A DNA stretch of 64,000 nt from Eutypella sp. D-1 (Eukaryota > Ascomycota > Sordariomycetes > Xylariales > Diatrypaceae): positions 2,728,001 through 2,792,000 of the forward strand of contig JAJTTP010000002.1 of NCBI GenBank assembly GCA_023313575.1, read 5' to 3'. Of the stretch, positions 45,590 through 56,091 are shown one piece after another (within the stretch, counting starts at the first letter, position 1; each line of letters opens with the position of its first letter). Both the position numbers and the translations under genes were made by a program. Below the pieces are notes generated by a model. The model did no database searches, was not told the origin of the DNA, and worked only from the letters and a program-made list of their open reading frames with translations.

Positions 45590-47212
45590 CTACACTCCCG
45601 TCGGAATAGCCGTGGCCCACGGGTACGCCGTCGTCATCGGGTCCCCGTAGCTTCCCAGGTCGTCGTAGTCCTTGTCGATGGTCTTGTTCTGCAGGATCTT
45701 CGTGACGAAGGGCAGGATGCTCGAGCTGTGTTGTTAGTGGCATTGACACAAGGCACGTCAGCATGCTATACACATCACACTCGTTGTTCACAAAAAAGAC
45801 AACGGCGGGGGAGGGGGGCGGCAGGAAGAGGGGAATTCAAATGAATGTGAAGATAACTAAAAAAGAATGGAATGAAAAGAAAAACTCACAAGCCGCTCAT
45901 ATCGCAGTGCCCACCACCGCGAACACTGATGCCGATCTGGTCCTTGACGCCGAGCCACTCGTAGACGGCCTTGGCGGCGGGGTAGACGATGACGCTGGTG
46001 CCCTTAGAATTGACAAAGGGGTCGCCGGTACCCTGGTCAATGACCAGGGCGCGGGGGGCAATGGCAGCGGCGATGGAATGGGCGTCGAAGGGCAGGTTCT
46101 CGGCGTGGTCGACGAAGGTGCCGAGCACGGAGTTGCTCCACCAGGGGGCTCCCGCCTTGCTGTTCTCCAGCGTCTCGTCCTGCCCCGACAGCGCGTGGTA
46201 CCGGTACGGGCCCAGCCCCTGCACGCCGCTGCTCATCGGCATCGTGAGCGCCACGCGCGAGTCGAACAGCCCGGCCGCGAGCGCCGCTTTGCCGAGTCGC
46301 GAACACCCCGTCACGCCCACCCGCGACACGTCGATCTCGGCCACGCTTGCGTTCAGCGCGTCCATCGTTCGGTGGAAGCCCCACGCCCACGCCGTCAGAG
46401 TGCCTGCGTCCGTCGAGTTAGCCACCCCCATCGTTAATACTTACGTGCATCTTATCCTAATGAGCTGTATATATATAGATGGGAAGAGGTGGGTCGGAGA
46501 CGAGGGGACGATGGAAATAATAAGGGGGAAAGGGGGGTCCGTAGGCGAAAAACGCACCGATATCCCGGCCATTGTACAGCGCCCAGAAGGCGCCGGTCTT
46601 AGAGTTGCTATCGGGCGCCACGGCCTGGTAGTCAAAGCCGACGACGGCGATGCCGGCCTGCAGGTACGGCTGGCTCTGCATGCCGCCGATGTTGATGACA
46701 GCAGGGACGGGGTTTTCAGCGCTAGCGCCGGCAGGCAGGGAGATCTGCGCGTTAAAGCGGCCCGTCTTCCCACCGGCCGCGACCTCAACAGCAACCGTGT
46801 TCCCGCTGCGCGTTGCGCGCACCGTCTCCTGCGCGTGGTCCGGGTACCACCCGAACTGGTACTCCTGCAGCAGCTGCAAGAGTTCGGGCCGGCGGCACCG
46901 GTACCATTCCTCGGACGTGCGGACGCGCCCCGCTGCCCGCCCCGCCATTACGTCCTCTGCGAACCTCGCGGCGTCCCCGTCCCCGGCGTTGTCGAGCGTC
47001 GTTCGCGAGAGTGGTAGGAATGGGTCCGGCATCGTTGTCTGCAGAGGCAGCTCCTCCCATGTCGGGTAGTTTGATGCCGATGGCACCGGCGCGCATTCCG
47101 CGGGCCCGGGCTCGTCGTCCTGGCGCCGCACTGGTGGCGGGACGGCCCGTGCCGTCCACGATACTGCGAGTAGGAGTAGGCCCCTGAGCAGGGCGGATTG
47201 GAGAGTCGGCAT
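45590..47212 (-). CDS. secreted CE15 glucuronoyl esterase
   Basis: Predicted to cleave ester bonds between lignin alcohols and 4-O-methyl-glucuronic acid side chains of xylan. Three exons, 47212-46558, 46439-45890 and 45725-45590, join in phase to 446 residues. A signal peptide covers about residues 1-23 (LLLLAVSWTARA). Family blocks are YEWYR-like EEWYRCRRPEL, YNGRD, LTAWAWGFHR, the nucleophile elbow TGCSRLGKAAL and the catalytic His in GGGHCDMSG. The Glu of the usual PQESG motif is replaced: this protein reads PMSSG. An acid could instead come from the loop after VIDQG (TGDPF), the ordinary alpha/beta-hydrolase position. The first intron acceptor (GTAAG|TATTAACG) is the weakest junction. 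The gene converges on the ZIP gene. Confidence 0.87.
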
Positions 47213-48502
47213 GGTCGTCGATAAAGGATGTTGAACTCGTAGTTCTTTACTAGAAGCGTTGGGATCTTTTTGGGGGACCCTCCAGAAATACTAAAGATCA
47301 CCGGAGACGGCACATGATATATATGAATTGGCTGTCCTAAGTAGTAGCTGCCCCTCCTGTAACCCGGACCACCGCCTAAAGACATTGCGGAGTATGGAGC
47401 TCCATGTCCCGTTACCGATTGCCGGTCGCCCGAGGGTGCGGTGTTGGGTTAATTAGCTGTCCGGCAGACTGCATCCTGTCTCGTCCCGCATCGAGGGTTG
47501 GTTAACAAATTACGGTTCGTCGTGATTCCGCTCGTCTTACGTTAACCCAAGACCTATGCAATTGCGTTGGAAGTATTTAAGCCTCCCATCGAGAATTACT
47601 CAGTAGATATTTAATTCCACACATAATGTATGTGTGCCATCTAGGTATAGGAGTTGTTGACTTTAGCCGGCATGGATGGGTGAGAGCGGCAATTCTCCAG
47701 GGAAAAGAACACATCTATAGCAATTAAGTGCCTAGACCGGTCCACCACAATGATACCTGAGCAGTAAAGTCGGGTCAACCCATAACACGAACAAGAAGGA
47801 CATTGGTCTGCCTTACGATACAGCTATCACATAGTTTTTGGTACGAGAGACCGATAATGAGTGCCTACCTATACCCAGGTAAAGTCTTGAAGGCAACGAT
47901 ATATGTGAGTGTTATAGAAAGCGGGGAGGTGTAGGTCGTGGCTACTTTACACATGTAGTTCTTTTTCTCAAACGGTGGAAGATTACTTAGTATATACCTA
48001 AGGCAACACTACCTACCTATACCTACCTAGCTACCTCTCTCTCTTAGCTGAAAGTTGGTTAACTCGATAAGTCTAGCCTTCCCCAGTCTGTAAAATGTCA
48101 CTTTTATTAGCGCCAAGCTTTTCTTCTTCTGTAAAGCTCGACCCTCATCTCACCAATCAGAGTCCCCAAAATGGATCTCCGCCGGGGTTTATATTGGTCG
48201 ATTTCTGGACAGATTTGGCCTAGCCTTGATAGGGATAGCGGATCCCCAACTGGCAAGCGCAATATTTCCGCCAACGCGTTTCCACCAATTTTCTTCCTCA
48301 CCCTTACTCCTTTACTTGCAACTTCGTAGGGTCTAGTCCACGGGTATACACCCTTGTTTACACCAGTCCTTACTACATCCCGAGGTCAGCGAACCACCTT
48401 ATACGTACTTGTGGTGGAAGCGTGTGGCCGTGGCTTTCTTCCCCTGCGTTACCCTCAGACGTTCTGCAATAATAATATCCATCCCCAACGTAAGAAACCA
48501 AG
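47213..48502. other. intergenic
   Basis: Promoter of the esterase and, divergently, of the gene at 48503. Contains CTACCTACCTATACCTACCTAG at about 48009-48030. No gene seen. Confidence 0.6.
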
Positions 48503-49720
48503 ATGGCTTTCTTCGTCGGGAAACCGGAGCGGGCTATGGCACCACCACCACAACCGCCACCTCCGCCCCATGGATATCCTTACTACAACCAGCCTCAGAT
48601 GGCTCAGTATGCCGGGTACTATCAGCCGCCCGAGCTCATCACCAAGTTGTACCATAAGCTGTCCGTTATCGACTATGATATGCGCTGCCCTGTCGACTTG
48701 ATACACTTGATCGTGAAGGCTGCCATGCGTGATCCCGCAATTGCCCATGATATCGACGTCCTTGTTTCCCAGCGTTCTCAAGAGTTCAGGCCCTCACCTC
48801 AGCAACTTGTTCAATCTCAGCAATCCCAGCAACCGCAGCACCCCCAACACCCCCAGCACCCACAGGCATACCAGGGCGGGCCACCACCGGGCGGGTCTCA
48901 TCCACAGGCAATGGCAGCAGCGCCTTCGCTTCCCGCCCAGGAGACACAGGGTCCTCAACCTGGGTCGGCGAATCCTCAAGGCCAAGCTCAGGCGCCGATC
49001 CAGGCTTCATCATCAGCCCCGGCTCCAGCACAGCGTATAGAGGGTCAAGAGCAGGTCCAGTCACCAAATTCCTCGGCGTCGAGTTATGAGACGGCTTCAG
49101 GCGGTCGCGATGATGAGAGCCCAGGCCAGCAAGGAGCTCCCAAAGGAAAGGAGGCCAACCATAATGGGGCGGCCGTTGACCTGACTGGCGATGATGGTCC
49201 CTCTACAGAGCCTGCAGAACCCAAAGAGAAGCTAGTAGATTTCTCGAAGCTATTGGGGGTAGTAGAGACTGACCTCGGTTTACGTGAGGCACAAGACGAT
49301 AACTCTAACCACAATCAGGCGGCGTCATATCGCGAGGCTTCCTTCAAGATCAACAAGATGTTAGCGCGTCTCTGTGGCTTCATGGATGTCAATATATCTT
49401 TCCCTAATAGGCTGCATATATTGACCGTCATGCGTGACATATTGCTGGCGGTCCTTCGCGCGAAGGACTTACGTTCCGGCCGTGATGTCCTGAACCGAGT
49501 TTCCGGGGCCGACACCAATTTCTTACGGGCCGTCGAGAAGTTAACAGACCGCCAAAAGCGCCAGCTCAAGGCACAGGACGACGAAAAGTGGATTAAAGCG
49601 ATGCAGGAACTTGTCCGGATAGCGAACGAGGAGGCTGTCTTCCCACAGCTACAAAACACCTTAGTCGTGATTGACCCTAACATTACTTTGACATCTTCGG
49701 AGGGGCCTCACGAAAGCTAG
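48503..49720 (+). CDS. conserved fungal protein of unknown function, P/Q-rich middle
   Basis: 405 residues without introns; not recognised. The N-terminus is Pro/Tyr-rich (PPPPPHGYPYYNQPQ). A short conserved helix block follows (ITKLYHKLSVIDYDMRCPVDLIHLIVKAAMRDP). Then about 140 residues are rich in Gln, Pro and His, including a QHPQHPQHPQ run. The C-terminal 170 residues look folded and helical (FSKLLGVVETDLGLREAQ, MLARLCGFMDVNISFPNRLH, FLRAVEKLTDRQKRQLKAQD). The ATG follows a long pyrimidine-rich leader. No signal peptide or membrane segment. The pattern would suit a nuclear or RNA-associated protein, but that is a guess. Confidence 0.75.
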   Translation: MAFFVGKPERAMAPPPQPPPPPHGYPYYNQPQMAQYAGYYQPPELITKLYHKLSVIDYDMRCPVDLIHLIVKAAMRDPAIAHDIDVLVSQRSQEFRPSPQQLVQSQQSQQPQHPQHPQHPQAYQGGPPPGGSHPQAMAAAPSLPAQETQGPQPGSANPQGQAQAPIQASSSAPAPAQRIEGQEQVQSPNSSASSYETASGGRDDESPGQQGAPKGKEANHNGAAVDLTGDDGPSTEPAEPKEKLVDFSKLLGVVETDLGLREAQDDNSNHNQAASYREASFKINKMLARLCGFMDVNISFPNRLHILTVMRDILLAVLRAKDLRSGRDVLNRVSGADTNFLRAVEKLTDRQKRQLKAQDDEKWIKAMQELVRIANEEAVFPQLQNTLVVIDPNITLTSSEGPHES

Positions 49721-50395
49721 AGCGCCCCTTTTCTGTGTCAAAAGGCGCAGGTTGCTTTACCGAACTTATCGTGGTCGGCCAAATATAGACGCAGCTCCTG
49801 CACATTGACCTTTTTACTCGGATAGGCCGAACCCCCCGAAACCTAGACTCTACTGCTATTGAAGTTCAGCCTCACAGCACAACAGCCGAGGAGATTTCAA
49901 GACAGTAATCAGTTGCCATTACCTCAAGTTCGCATAGTCGAGCGTCGCTAACAGGTTTCATACGTTTTAAAGAGGAAAATGAAGAAAGAGACGCTTTCTC
50001 TTGTGGATGAACTGGGGCTCGCTGTGGATGCTAGGTGTTGAACCGAGACCCTGGGCTTCACTGCGCATCCATCGGTTTTTTTGGCCAGATGGAAAACCTA
50101 TTTCTTCAGCCCAGGTCACCTGCACCTATATTTCTCCCCCGGCCGCCTCTCAACACTGACGAGCTCTCAAACCTTTCAACACAAGCAATCATATAACTAC
50201 TTCTCTTAATTGATCTCTCCACCATCAGGACCACCTTCGCTCCGAAACATCATCGGGATCTATCACGCTACTTCGTCACATATACCTCGTAATTGTTCTA
50301 CGTCAAGATAATTGCTGACAGCGGTACCAATATTTCGATATCCACGTCGCCAGATCATGTATCTCTCGACAATGGGTCCATTTCATCCCCAATAA
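49721..50395. other. intergenic
   Basis: 3' UTR of the preceding gene and CT-rich leader before the next frame. No gene seen. Confidence 0.55.
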
Positions 50396-51019
50396 ATGAA
50401 GAAATTTCGTCAGACGATGACTCCTGGGCGACCGATGACTTCATCAGACGATAACTCTTCATCAGATTACGCATCCGCCCAGCAGTCACGGCACGCCATC
50501 TTCAAAGAGCTCGACCTTGAGTCACAGACTACCTCAGCGAAGGTACCTTGGTCTAGATGGCTCACGCAGATTTTCCTTCAGTACGCCGCTGATGCCAGAT
50601 TAAATTCAGCTATTCTGTATCGGCCCGACTCCGAACCAATTCAATATGTTCTCACATGGATAGTGGTCTACGGGCTCGTCTTTCTCCTCGCTCTCGCTAG
50701 TCTCTTCATCCTAGGTTTTCTCTCCTTAGGTATCCCTTGTCTTATCATCAGGGTTATCAGGGCAGCTTTTCTTCTAGCGATGAAGATCCTCCCGTGGTTA
50801 GCAGGGTCCCGGCATGCCTTGCTTTGCAGGCTTTGTTTGCCCTTGCTGTCGGAAGAAGTGGAATTGAAGCTGGAACTTGCCGGATTTCTCCGAGACTCAA
50901 AACAGGACATCCCGATGACGTTTTACAGGTGTCCAGGAACGGCTTTAGAGGGTTGTGCGGATTGTGGTTCAGGAAAGCTAGTCACTGCTTTAGCAAATGA
51001 TATCTTGTTAAGCTGTTAA
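50396..51019 (+). CDS. small membrane protein of unknown function
   Basis: 207 residues; not recognised. The N-terminal 60 residues are Ser/Asp-rich and polar. Two closely spaced hydrophobic segments follow (about residues 85-110, TWIVVYGLVFLLALASLFIL, and 112-140, SLGIPCLIIRVIRAAFLLAM), then a Leu-rich amphipathic part and a Cys-containing end (CPGTALEGCADCGSG). The frame starts at an ATG that directly follows AATAAATGAAG, and a long leader precedes it. Another frame overlaps 50737-51000, so a missed intron near the 3' end is possible. Moderate to low confidence that the whole frame is translated. Confidence 0.4.
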   Translation: MKKFRQTMTPGRPMTSSDDNSSSDYASAQQSRHAIFKELDLESQTTSAKVPWSRWLTQIFLQYAADARLNSAILYRPDSEPIQYVLTWIVVYGLVFLLALASLFILGFLSLGIPCLIIRVIRAAFLLAMKILPWLAGSRHALLCRLCLPLLSEEVELKLELAGFLRDSKQDIPMTFYRCPGTALEGCADCGSGKLVTALANDILLSC

Positions 51020-51788
51020 CGTGTCAAACTTGCGTCGCCACACTAGATAGTAGCTTCGAAAGATTTCCTCGCCACCTTGGACATCTCCCTCTCTGTCTCT
51101 GTCCATGTGTATATATGAGGATACGTGCTAAGGTCGTAAATGAAGTTAATGACGTAAATCGGGACTAGACGTCCCTTCCCTCACCCATCATTTATAACTG
51201 CAGGTATGCTATGAATACGGCATGGCATATGATAATAAGAGTTGCAAGGTCGCTCCTTGCTGCGGGTAGAACACGCCTGCATGCTTCAAAGATTGAGAAG
51301 GGCTAAGTGGCGGTGCTAGTACTTTGACTAACGGTGGCTGTCGCCGAGATGTACGACCATGTCTTGCATGTGAAACAGAAGCCAGCGGCACGTCCAGCAC
51401 GTCATACATTGTGACACATTGCAATTCCGAATGCTTTCTCTCGCTTGTGTATTTATTACGATGATATATCTACCTTATCCTGGCATGTGTAACCAGCACG
51501 GCCGCTGAGGAAAGCTTGCAAATCATGCAAGAATTGCCTAGGACGATGCAGAACCAGTAAACATTCTATCAAGTAGGGACGCCCACAGATTACGATTATG
51601 TCCGGGCAATCCGGAATCGCGAAGCTCATCAGGACGGCCGAGAGCTTTAAAAGGGCTCCAGGGTATCAATTAGCAGCAGCACGAATTATATACATCCAAT
51701 GATTAGCTATGTAAGTTTAACCAGCAAAGCATGCTAATGTCGCACGGTATCCAGAAACGAGCCGCAACGCCGACGATTCCCGATACGC
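51020..51788. other. intergenic between convergent genes
   Basis: Nothing recognised beyond presumed 3' UTR sequence. Confidence 0.6.
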
Positions 51789-53645
51789 TCAAGATTCCTC
51801 CTTGTCCTTTCCGCCTGTCGGCTCGTCCTCTCCCTGCCTCCGAAGGGTCTGGAGGCCCGTCTTGAACTCCTTGTGCTCCTTACTTAGAACCTTGGTACCG
51901 ATGAAGGGACTCGCTATCAGCCCTACTCCGGCCCACGCGGTGGAGAAGATGTATATGTTACGCAGGGAAGTCCAGTATGCGGCGCGAGCCAAGTCGCCGT
52001 CGGGCCCCTCCAGCGAGGCGACCAGCGCGGTGTTGCCGGCGGCGCTGCTGCCGGATAGCTGGTCGGCCAGCTCGGAGCCTAGCGCGTCAACGAGGGAGGT
52101 ATACTGGTTCTGCATGGAGTTTTGGAAGATGACGCCGCCGATGACGACGGATACGGAGGTCGAGATCTGCCGCACGAAGTTGAAGGTCGAGACCGCGACG
52201 CCGGCGTCCGTCGGCGGGAGCCGCGACTGTATCGCGATTAGTGGCGATTGGAAATTCGGCCCCACACCGATGCCCGCGATGATCTGGTAGATGATCATCT
52301 TGACGAAATTGCGGCGTGCACCGAGGTCGATAAACAGGCCGAACCCAAGCGCCATCACCGCCATGCCGAATATAATGGGCGGCAGCGGCCGGCCCCATCG
52401 CCGAATCACATTACCGGTGATGGCTGAGAGAAGAGAGAGCGAGACCGCGTACGGGATTAAGTAGACACCCGACATTAGGGAAGAGGCGCCGAGGACGGCC
52501 TGGAAGTACAATGGCAACCAGTAGCTTCCGGAGATGAAAACGAGTCCGTGGCAGAAGGAGACGAAGAAAGCGACGTTATTTCGCCACTGCGCGAAGAGGC
52601 TCCGCGGGATGAGCGGGTACTTAGCGTGCTCTTCCCAGAAGTAAAAGGCGACGACCATGAGGGCGCCGAAGACAATGAGGCAGATGATCGCAGCCGACTT
52701 CCAAGGGAAAGTTATACCGCCGAACTCGAGACCGAAGAGGAACATCAACGTCCCACCGGTGATGAGCACGGTACCAGTCCAGTCGACGGCCTTGAGGCCG
52801 TCGCGGACGCCCGTCCCAGGATGGTGCAGCTTCAGCACGTAGGCGAGGACGGCGAAGCCGACGCCGGAGATGGGCAGGTTGACGTAGAAGCACCAGCGCC
52901 AGGTGACCTCGCTCGTAAAGACGCCGCCCAGGATGGGGCCGACAGCGGAGGCAACGGCCCAGACGCCGCCGACCCAGCCGTAGTAGACGCCACGCTGGCG
53001 CTGCGAAAACAGATCGCTGATGGTGATGTTGACGAGGGTGACGATGCCGCCGCCACCGACGCCCTGGATAGCGCGCGACGCGATCAGCATGCCCATATTG
53101 ACGCTCAAGGCGCACAGCAGCGATCCCACCCAGAAGACGGCTACGGATAACAGCAAGATCGGCTTACGGCCCCAGATGGCGCTGAATTTACCCCACGACG
53201 GCACCGCTACCGCGTTCGCTAGTAGGTATGCGCTACCGATCCACGTATACCCGAGCGGTGACCGGAACTCCCCGATAATGGTAGGTATGGCGGTCGTCAC
53301 GATGGTCACATCGAGCGCGGCGAGGAACACGGCGGAGCAGAGCGCGCCTACGATGAGATTCGTCTGCGCCTTGGTCCGTTGTTTCTCGGGCTCTTCGGTT
53401 TCTTCCCCGGGCGCGGGATCGGCCGACGCCGCCGTGGGATCGTTGTCGGGCGGGGTCTCGTTAGGGTCGGTGCCGGTCTCGCCATTGCTATCGCTGATTG
53501 ACGAGGGATTCCCCTCGGCTTTCTTCTCGTCCGCGCCAGCGTCGCGCTCTACATCTCGAATAGCTCCGACCTCGCGCATCTGGGGGGCTGGCTCTCGCGG
53601 CTCGATCGTTTCTTTTGGTTCGTCATTCATTCTCGTTTTCGCCAA
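51789..53645 (-). CDS. MFS multidrug-type transporter, DHA2 (14-helix) family
   Basis: A proton-driven exporter of drugs or metabolites in the plasma membrane. 618 residues without introns. The first ~100 residues are a polar cytosolic tail rich in Glu, Asp, Ser and Pro, ending EETEEPEKQRTKAQTN. Fourteen helices follow. Helix 1 carries FLAALDVTIVTTAIPTI, typical of DHA2 and SM-toxin-type pumps. Next come the YTWIGSAYLLANAVAVPSWGKFSAIWGRKP motif-A loop, SRAIQGVGGGGIVTL and motif C at GPILGGVF. The long TGTVLITGGTLMFLFGLEFGG segment is also family-typical. The C-terminal tail is charged (KEHKEFKTGLQTLRRQGEDE). No biosynthetic gene is adjacent, so the cargo is unknown. Confidence 0.93.
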   Translation of the reverse strand: MAKTRMNDEPKETIEPREPAPQMREVGAIRDVERDAGADEKKAEGNPSSISDSNGETGTDPNETPPDNDPTAASADPAPGEETEEPEKQRTKAQTNLIVGALCSAVFLAALDVTIVTTAIPTIIGEFRSPLGYTWIGSAYLLANAVAVPSWGKFSAIWGRKPILLLSVAVFWVGSLLCALSVNMGMLIASRAIQGVGGGGIVTLVNITISDLFSQRQRGVYYGWVGGVWAVASAVGPILGGVFTSEVTWRWCFYVNLPISGVGFAVLAYVLKLHHPGTGVRDGLKAVDWTGTVLITGGTLMFLFGLEFGGITFPWKSAAIICLIVFGALMVVAFYFWEEHAKYPLIPRSLFAQWRNNVAFFVSFCHGLVFISGSYWLPLYFQAVLGASSLMSGVYLIPYAVSLSLLSAITGNVIRRWGRPLPPIIFGMAVMALGFGLFIDLGARRNFVKMIIYQIIAGIGVGPNFQSPLIAIQSRLPPTDAGVAVSTFNFVRQISTSVSVVIGGVIFQNSMQNQYTSLVDALGSELADQLSGSSAAGNTALVASLEGPDGDLARAAYWTSLRNIYIFSTAWAGVGLIASPFIGTKVLSKEHKEFKTGLQTLRRQGEDEPTGGKDKEES

Positions 53646-54930
53646 TATCTGGAGCTTTTATGTTATGTTTTCTTTCGTGCTTTCTTTTAGAGATGTTGGG
53701 ATCACTGTCCGAGAACACATTAACTAAAGGAAGCAATTTGGTCAAGTATTAAGCGATTAAGGCCAAAATTGCTAGATTCTGTCATCCCGACTTGAAACCT
53801 AGGCAGCGCACACCGCGATGACTGGGGTATATACAAAAAGGGTAAGGCGATGCGAAAAGCAAACGTTGTGGTAAAACAATGACTCTTATTGCGCATTCAC
53901 TTCGCATTGGTCATCGTAGTTGTTATCGTGGCAACCAACCACCTTATCGACCCATGAATTAGCAATGGTATTGACGGGAAAATCTGCGCTGGAATATTCA
54001 TTATGCAAATCACTGCAGATGGGGTCGCACCTCGTAAGAGATGGGAATAAGCCGGCGCGGAAGAAAAACATGGATCGAGGGCCGTTTATTCGATTCGGTT
54101 ACCAATGGTTACGTATTAGAAAAGTCGGAAACCGAGCCGCCATCCGGCGGTTATCTCCACGGCCGAGAAACTACGCGCGATCTTACCCGCCATCATGCTA
54201 TACCACTTCCCGACTAGACTAGTCGCTATTAGGCGGGAGGGCGACCCACGAACGTTTCCGGTATGACAGTCCCGGACAGGGGTTAGAGAATGGCCCCGGT
54301 GTTCGGAGGGACAAAGAGGTAGATTCTCTAGATACGCAGGCTGTGCTCGGCTTCGAGAAGTTCTATTGGTCTTACCAAGTCATTAGAAGTATATGTGTAG
54401 GGTTGCAAAGACGGCGCGGCACGTCAAGGGGTCTCATATTTAGATCCGTCGGTTGTTTAACAACAGGGCCAAGGCCGATTTTACTTGATAAGCTTTTTCG
54501 CTAACGAAGTGGTTATTCGGCACTGGAATCACCGTGCATGTGGGAGGACTGTGGGGGCCCCTTTTTAGCCCTGTCAGGATTATTTAGTTGCCGATCCTGT
54601 AATTTTTATCTTATTCGTCGCCTTTTCCCCTTCTTGCCCTTCAAGTCAATCCCATGAGTAGACATGGAGATCGTAGAATCCCCTTGGAATCGCTTGAATA
54701 TTCGCGCTCTCTCTTCGCGGGCAGATGGCTGAAGACGTACTGTCCCCGTCTAGATTGTTACCTACGAGTTACGACATGCCCGGCATTAACGTCGCGAATG
54801 TATACAGTCAATGAATCACAATTGCAGCATGATGCCATGATCCAATTGTAGTAGAGTAAGTGGTTATTCAGCATGATTAACTACATGCGAGTCGAAGATG
54901 ATTCTTCTCCTCGCGAAATTATAGAACTCA
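53646..54930. other. intergenic
   Basis: Promoter of the transporter plus unexplained sequence. The largest frame (53920-54222, 100 residues) has no motif. No gene seen. Confidence 0.55.
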
Positions 54931-55557
54931 TTATGTCCCCTTGTTTCGTTTCAGCATAGAGTTGATCCGATCCTTTATCGGAGCACGATGCTTGTAAAAC
55001 CGCATCGTGTCAAGTTGGAGGTACATCAAGGCGTGGAACAGAACCCACCAGCCATCTTCGATGTCGCAGATTTGGATCCAGTACACTATATAACTCTTCA
55101 TATCCGGATGTCGTATGCCATGCATGGTCGTCCGTATGAAGTGGGCGTAGTGGTCGTTCATGTCCCACTGCTCCTTGTCCGGAGGCGGGCCTGGCTCATC
55201 GTTGCGCGAGCGAAGAATCCTAAGCACCGCCAACCAGCCAGCTACTGGGACATCCCATCTCCCCTCTAAGCACGATTCTGCCCAGTCGCCGAAAGCCTCC
55301 AAGAAAGGCCTGTACGTGAACAGCCCCTGGGCTCGCTGCCCGGCTAGAAGATCGGATCCGAGGCCAAAAACCGGCGCCAGCGCCACGGCGGCCTTGTCAT
55401 AGTCCGGAAACTTCAGCTTGACGATGGTTCGCACCATCTGCTCCGCCTCTTTCGGGGCATCTTTATTTGGCCTCAACGGCGGGTCTCTTTTCTTGCCGCT
55501 CCTAGCCCCCGTCTCGGAACTCCCCTCCGTTGAGGGATTGACAATTGGTTGGCTCAT
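54931..55557 (-). CDS. unknown soluble protein
   Basis: 208 residues without introns; not recognised. A polar N-terminus (residues 1-38) precedes a globular, Trp-rich helical part: MVRTIVKLKFPDYDKAA, YRPFLEAFGDWAESCLEG, DMNDHYAHFIRTTMHGI and YWIQICDIEDGWWVLFHALMYL. It has a basic C-terminus (KDRINSMLKRNKG). It has no signal peptide and no clear membrane segment. The next gene upstream on the same strand is also an unknown Trp-rich soluble protein of similar size, but I could not align the two convincingly. Confidence 0.65.
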   Translation of the reverse strand: MSQPIVNPSTEGSSETGARSGKKRDPPLRPNKDAPKEAEQMVRTIVKLKFPDYDKAAVALAPVFGLGSDLLAGQRAQGLFTYRPFLEAFGDWAESCLEGRWDVPVAGWLAVLRILRSRNDEPGPPPDKEQWDMNDHYAHFIRTTMHGIRHPDMKSYIVYWIQICDIEDGWWVLFHALMYLQLDTMRFYKHRAPIKDRINSMLKRNKGT

Positions 55558-56091
55558 TCAATAGGTTATATGAATAGTGTGTGTATGTGTGTTCTAGATG
55601 TCTCAGTGCAACTCTCATTCTAGTCAATCAGCTAACTGTGACGAAGGGCCGGGTTAAGTAATACGCTCAAGTCAAAACGGCGTTCGGGTTCAATCTTGAA
55701 CAGCCTCGATATCCTTGTTCCTTTGTTCCTATATCTACGTTGAATGCTCGAGTTAATCTTTTGTCACATCTGGTGGTGGACAATCACATGGACTGAAAGA
55801 CCGTTAGGTAAGATCACAGACAAAGGACTCCGGATCAAGCGTATCACAAATTCTGGCGCGTCAGTTCTCCAGAAAACCCGAGTCAGCTTGTGTATGTCTC
55901 AGGCGCAAAACAATGTGGTATTTGGCTAAGAAAGCAACGAATAGAAATCTCTGTCAAATCCAGTGACAAAAGACGACATTAGCAGCCCATCCAGGTGCTT
56001 CTCCTCCTCGTGTATAGCAACCCTCCATTGGATCCAGGCGTAGTCCCCCCCCCCTCTTCATTCCGCTCGCCAGCTGTAGAGATGGCACCGA
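55558..56091. other. intergenic
   Basis: Short 5' region of the 208-residue protein gene and 3' region of the next. Includes a C-run at about 56046-56056. No gene seen. Confidence 0.6.
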
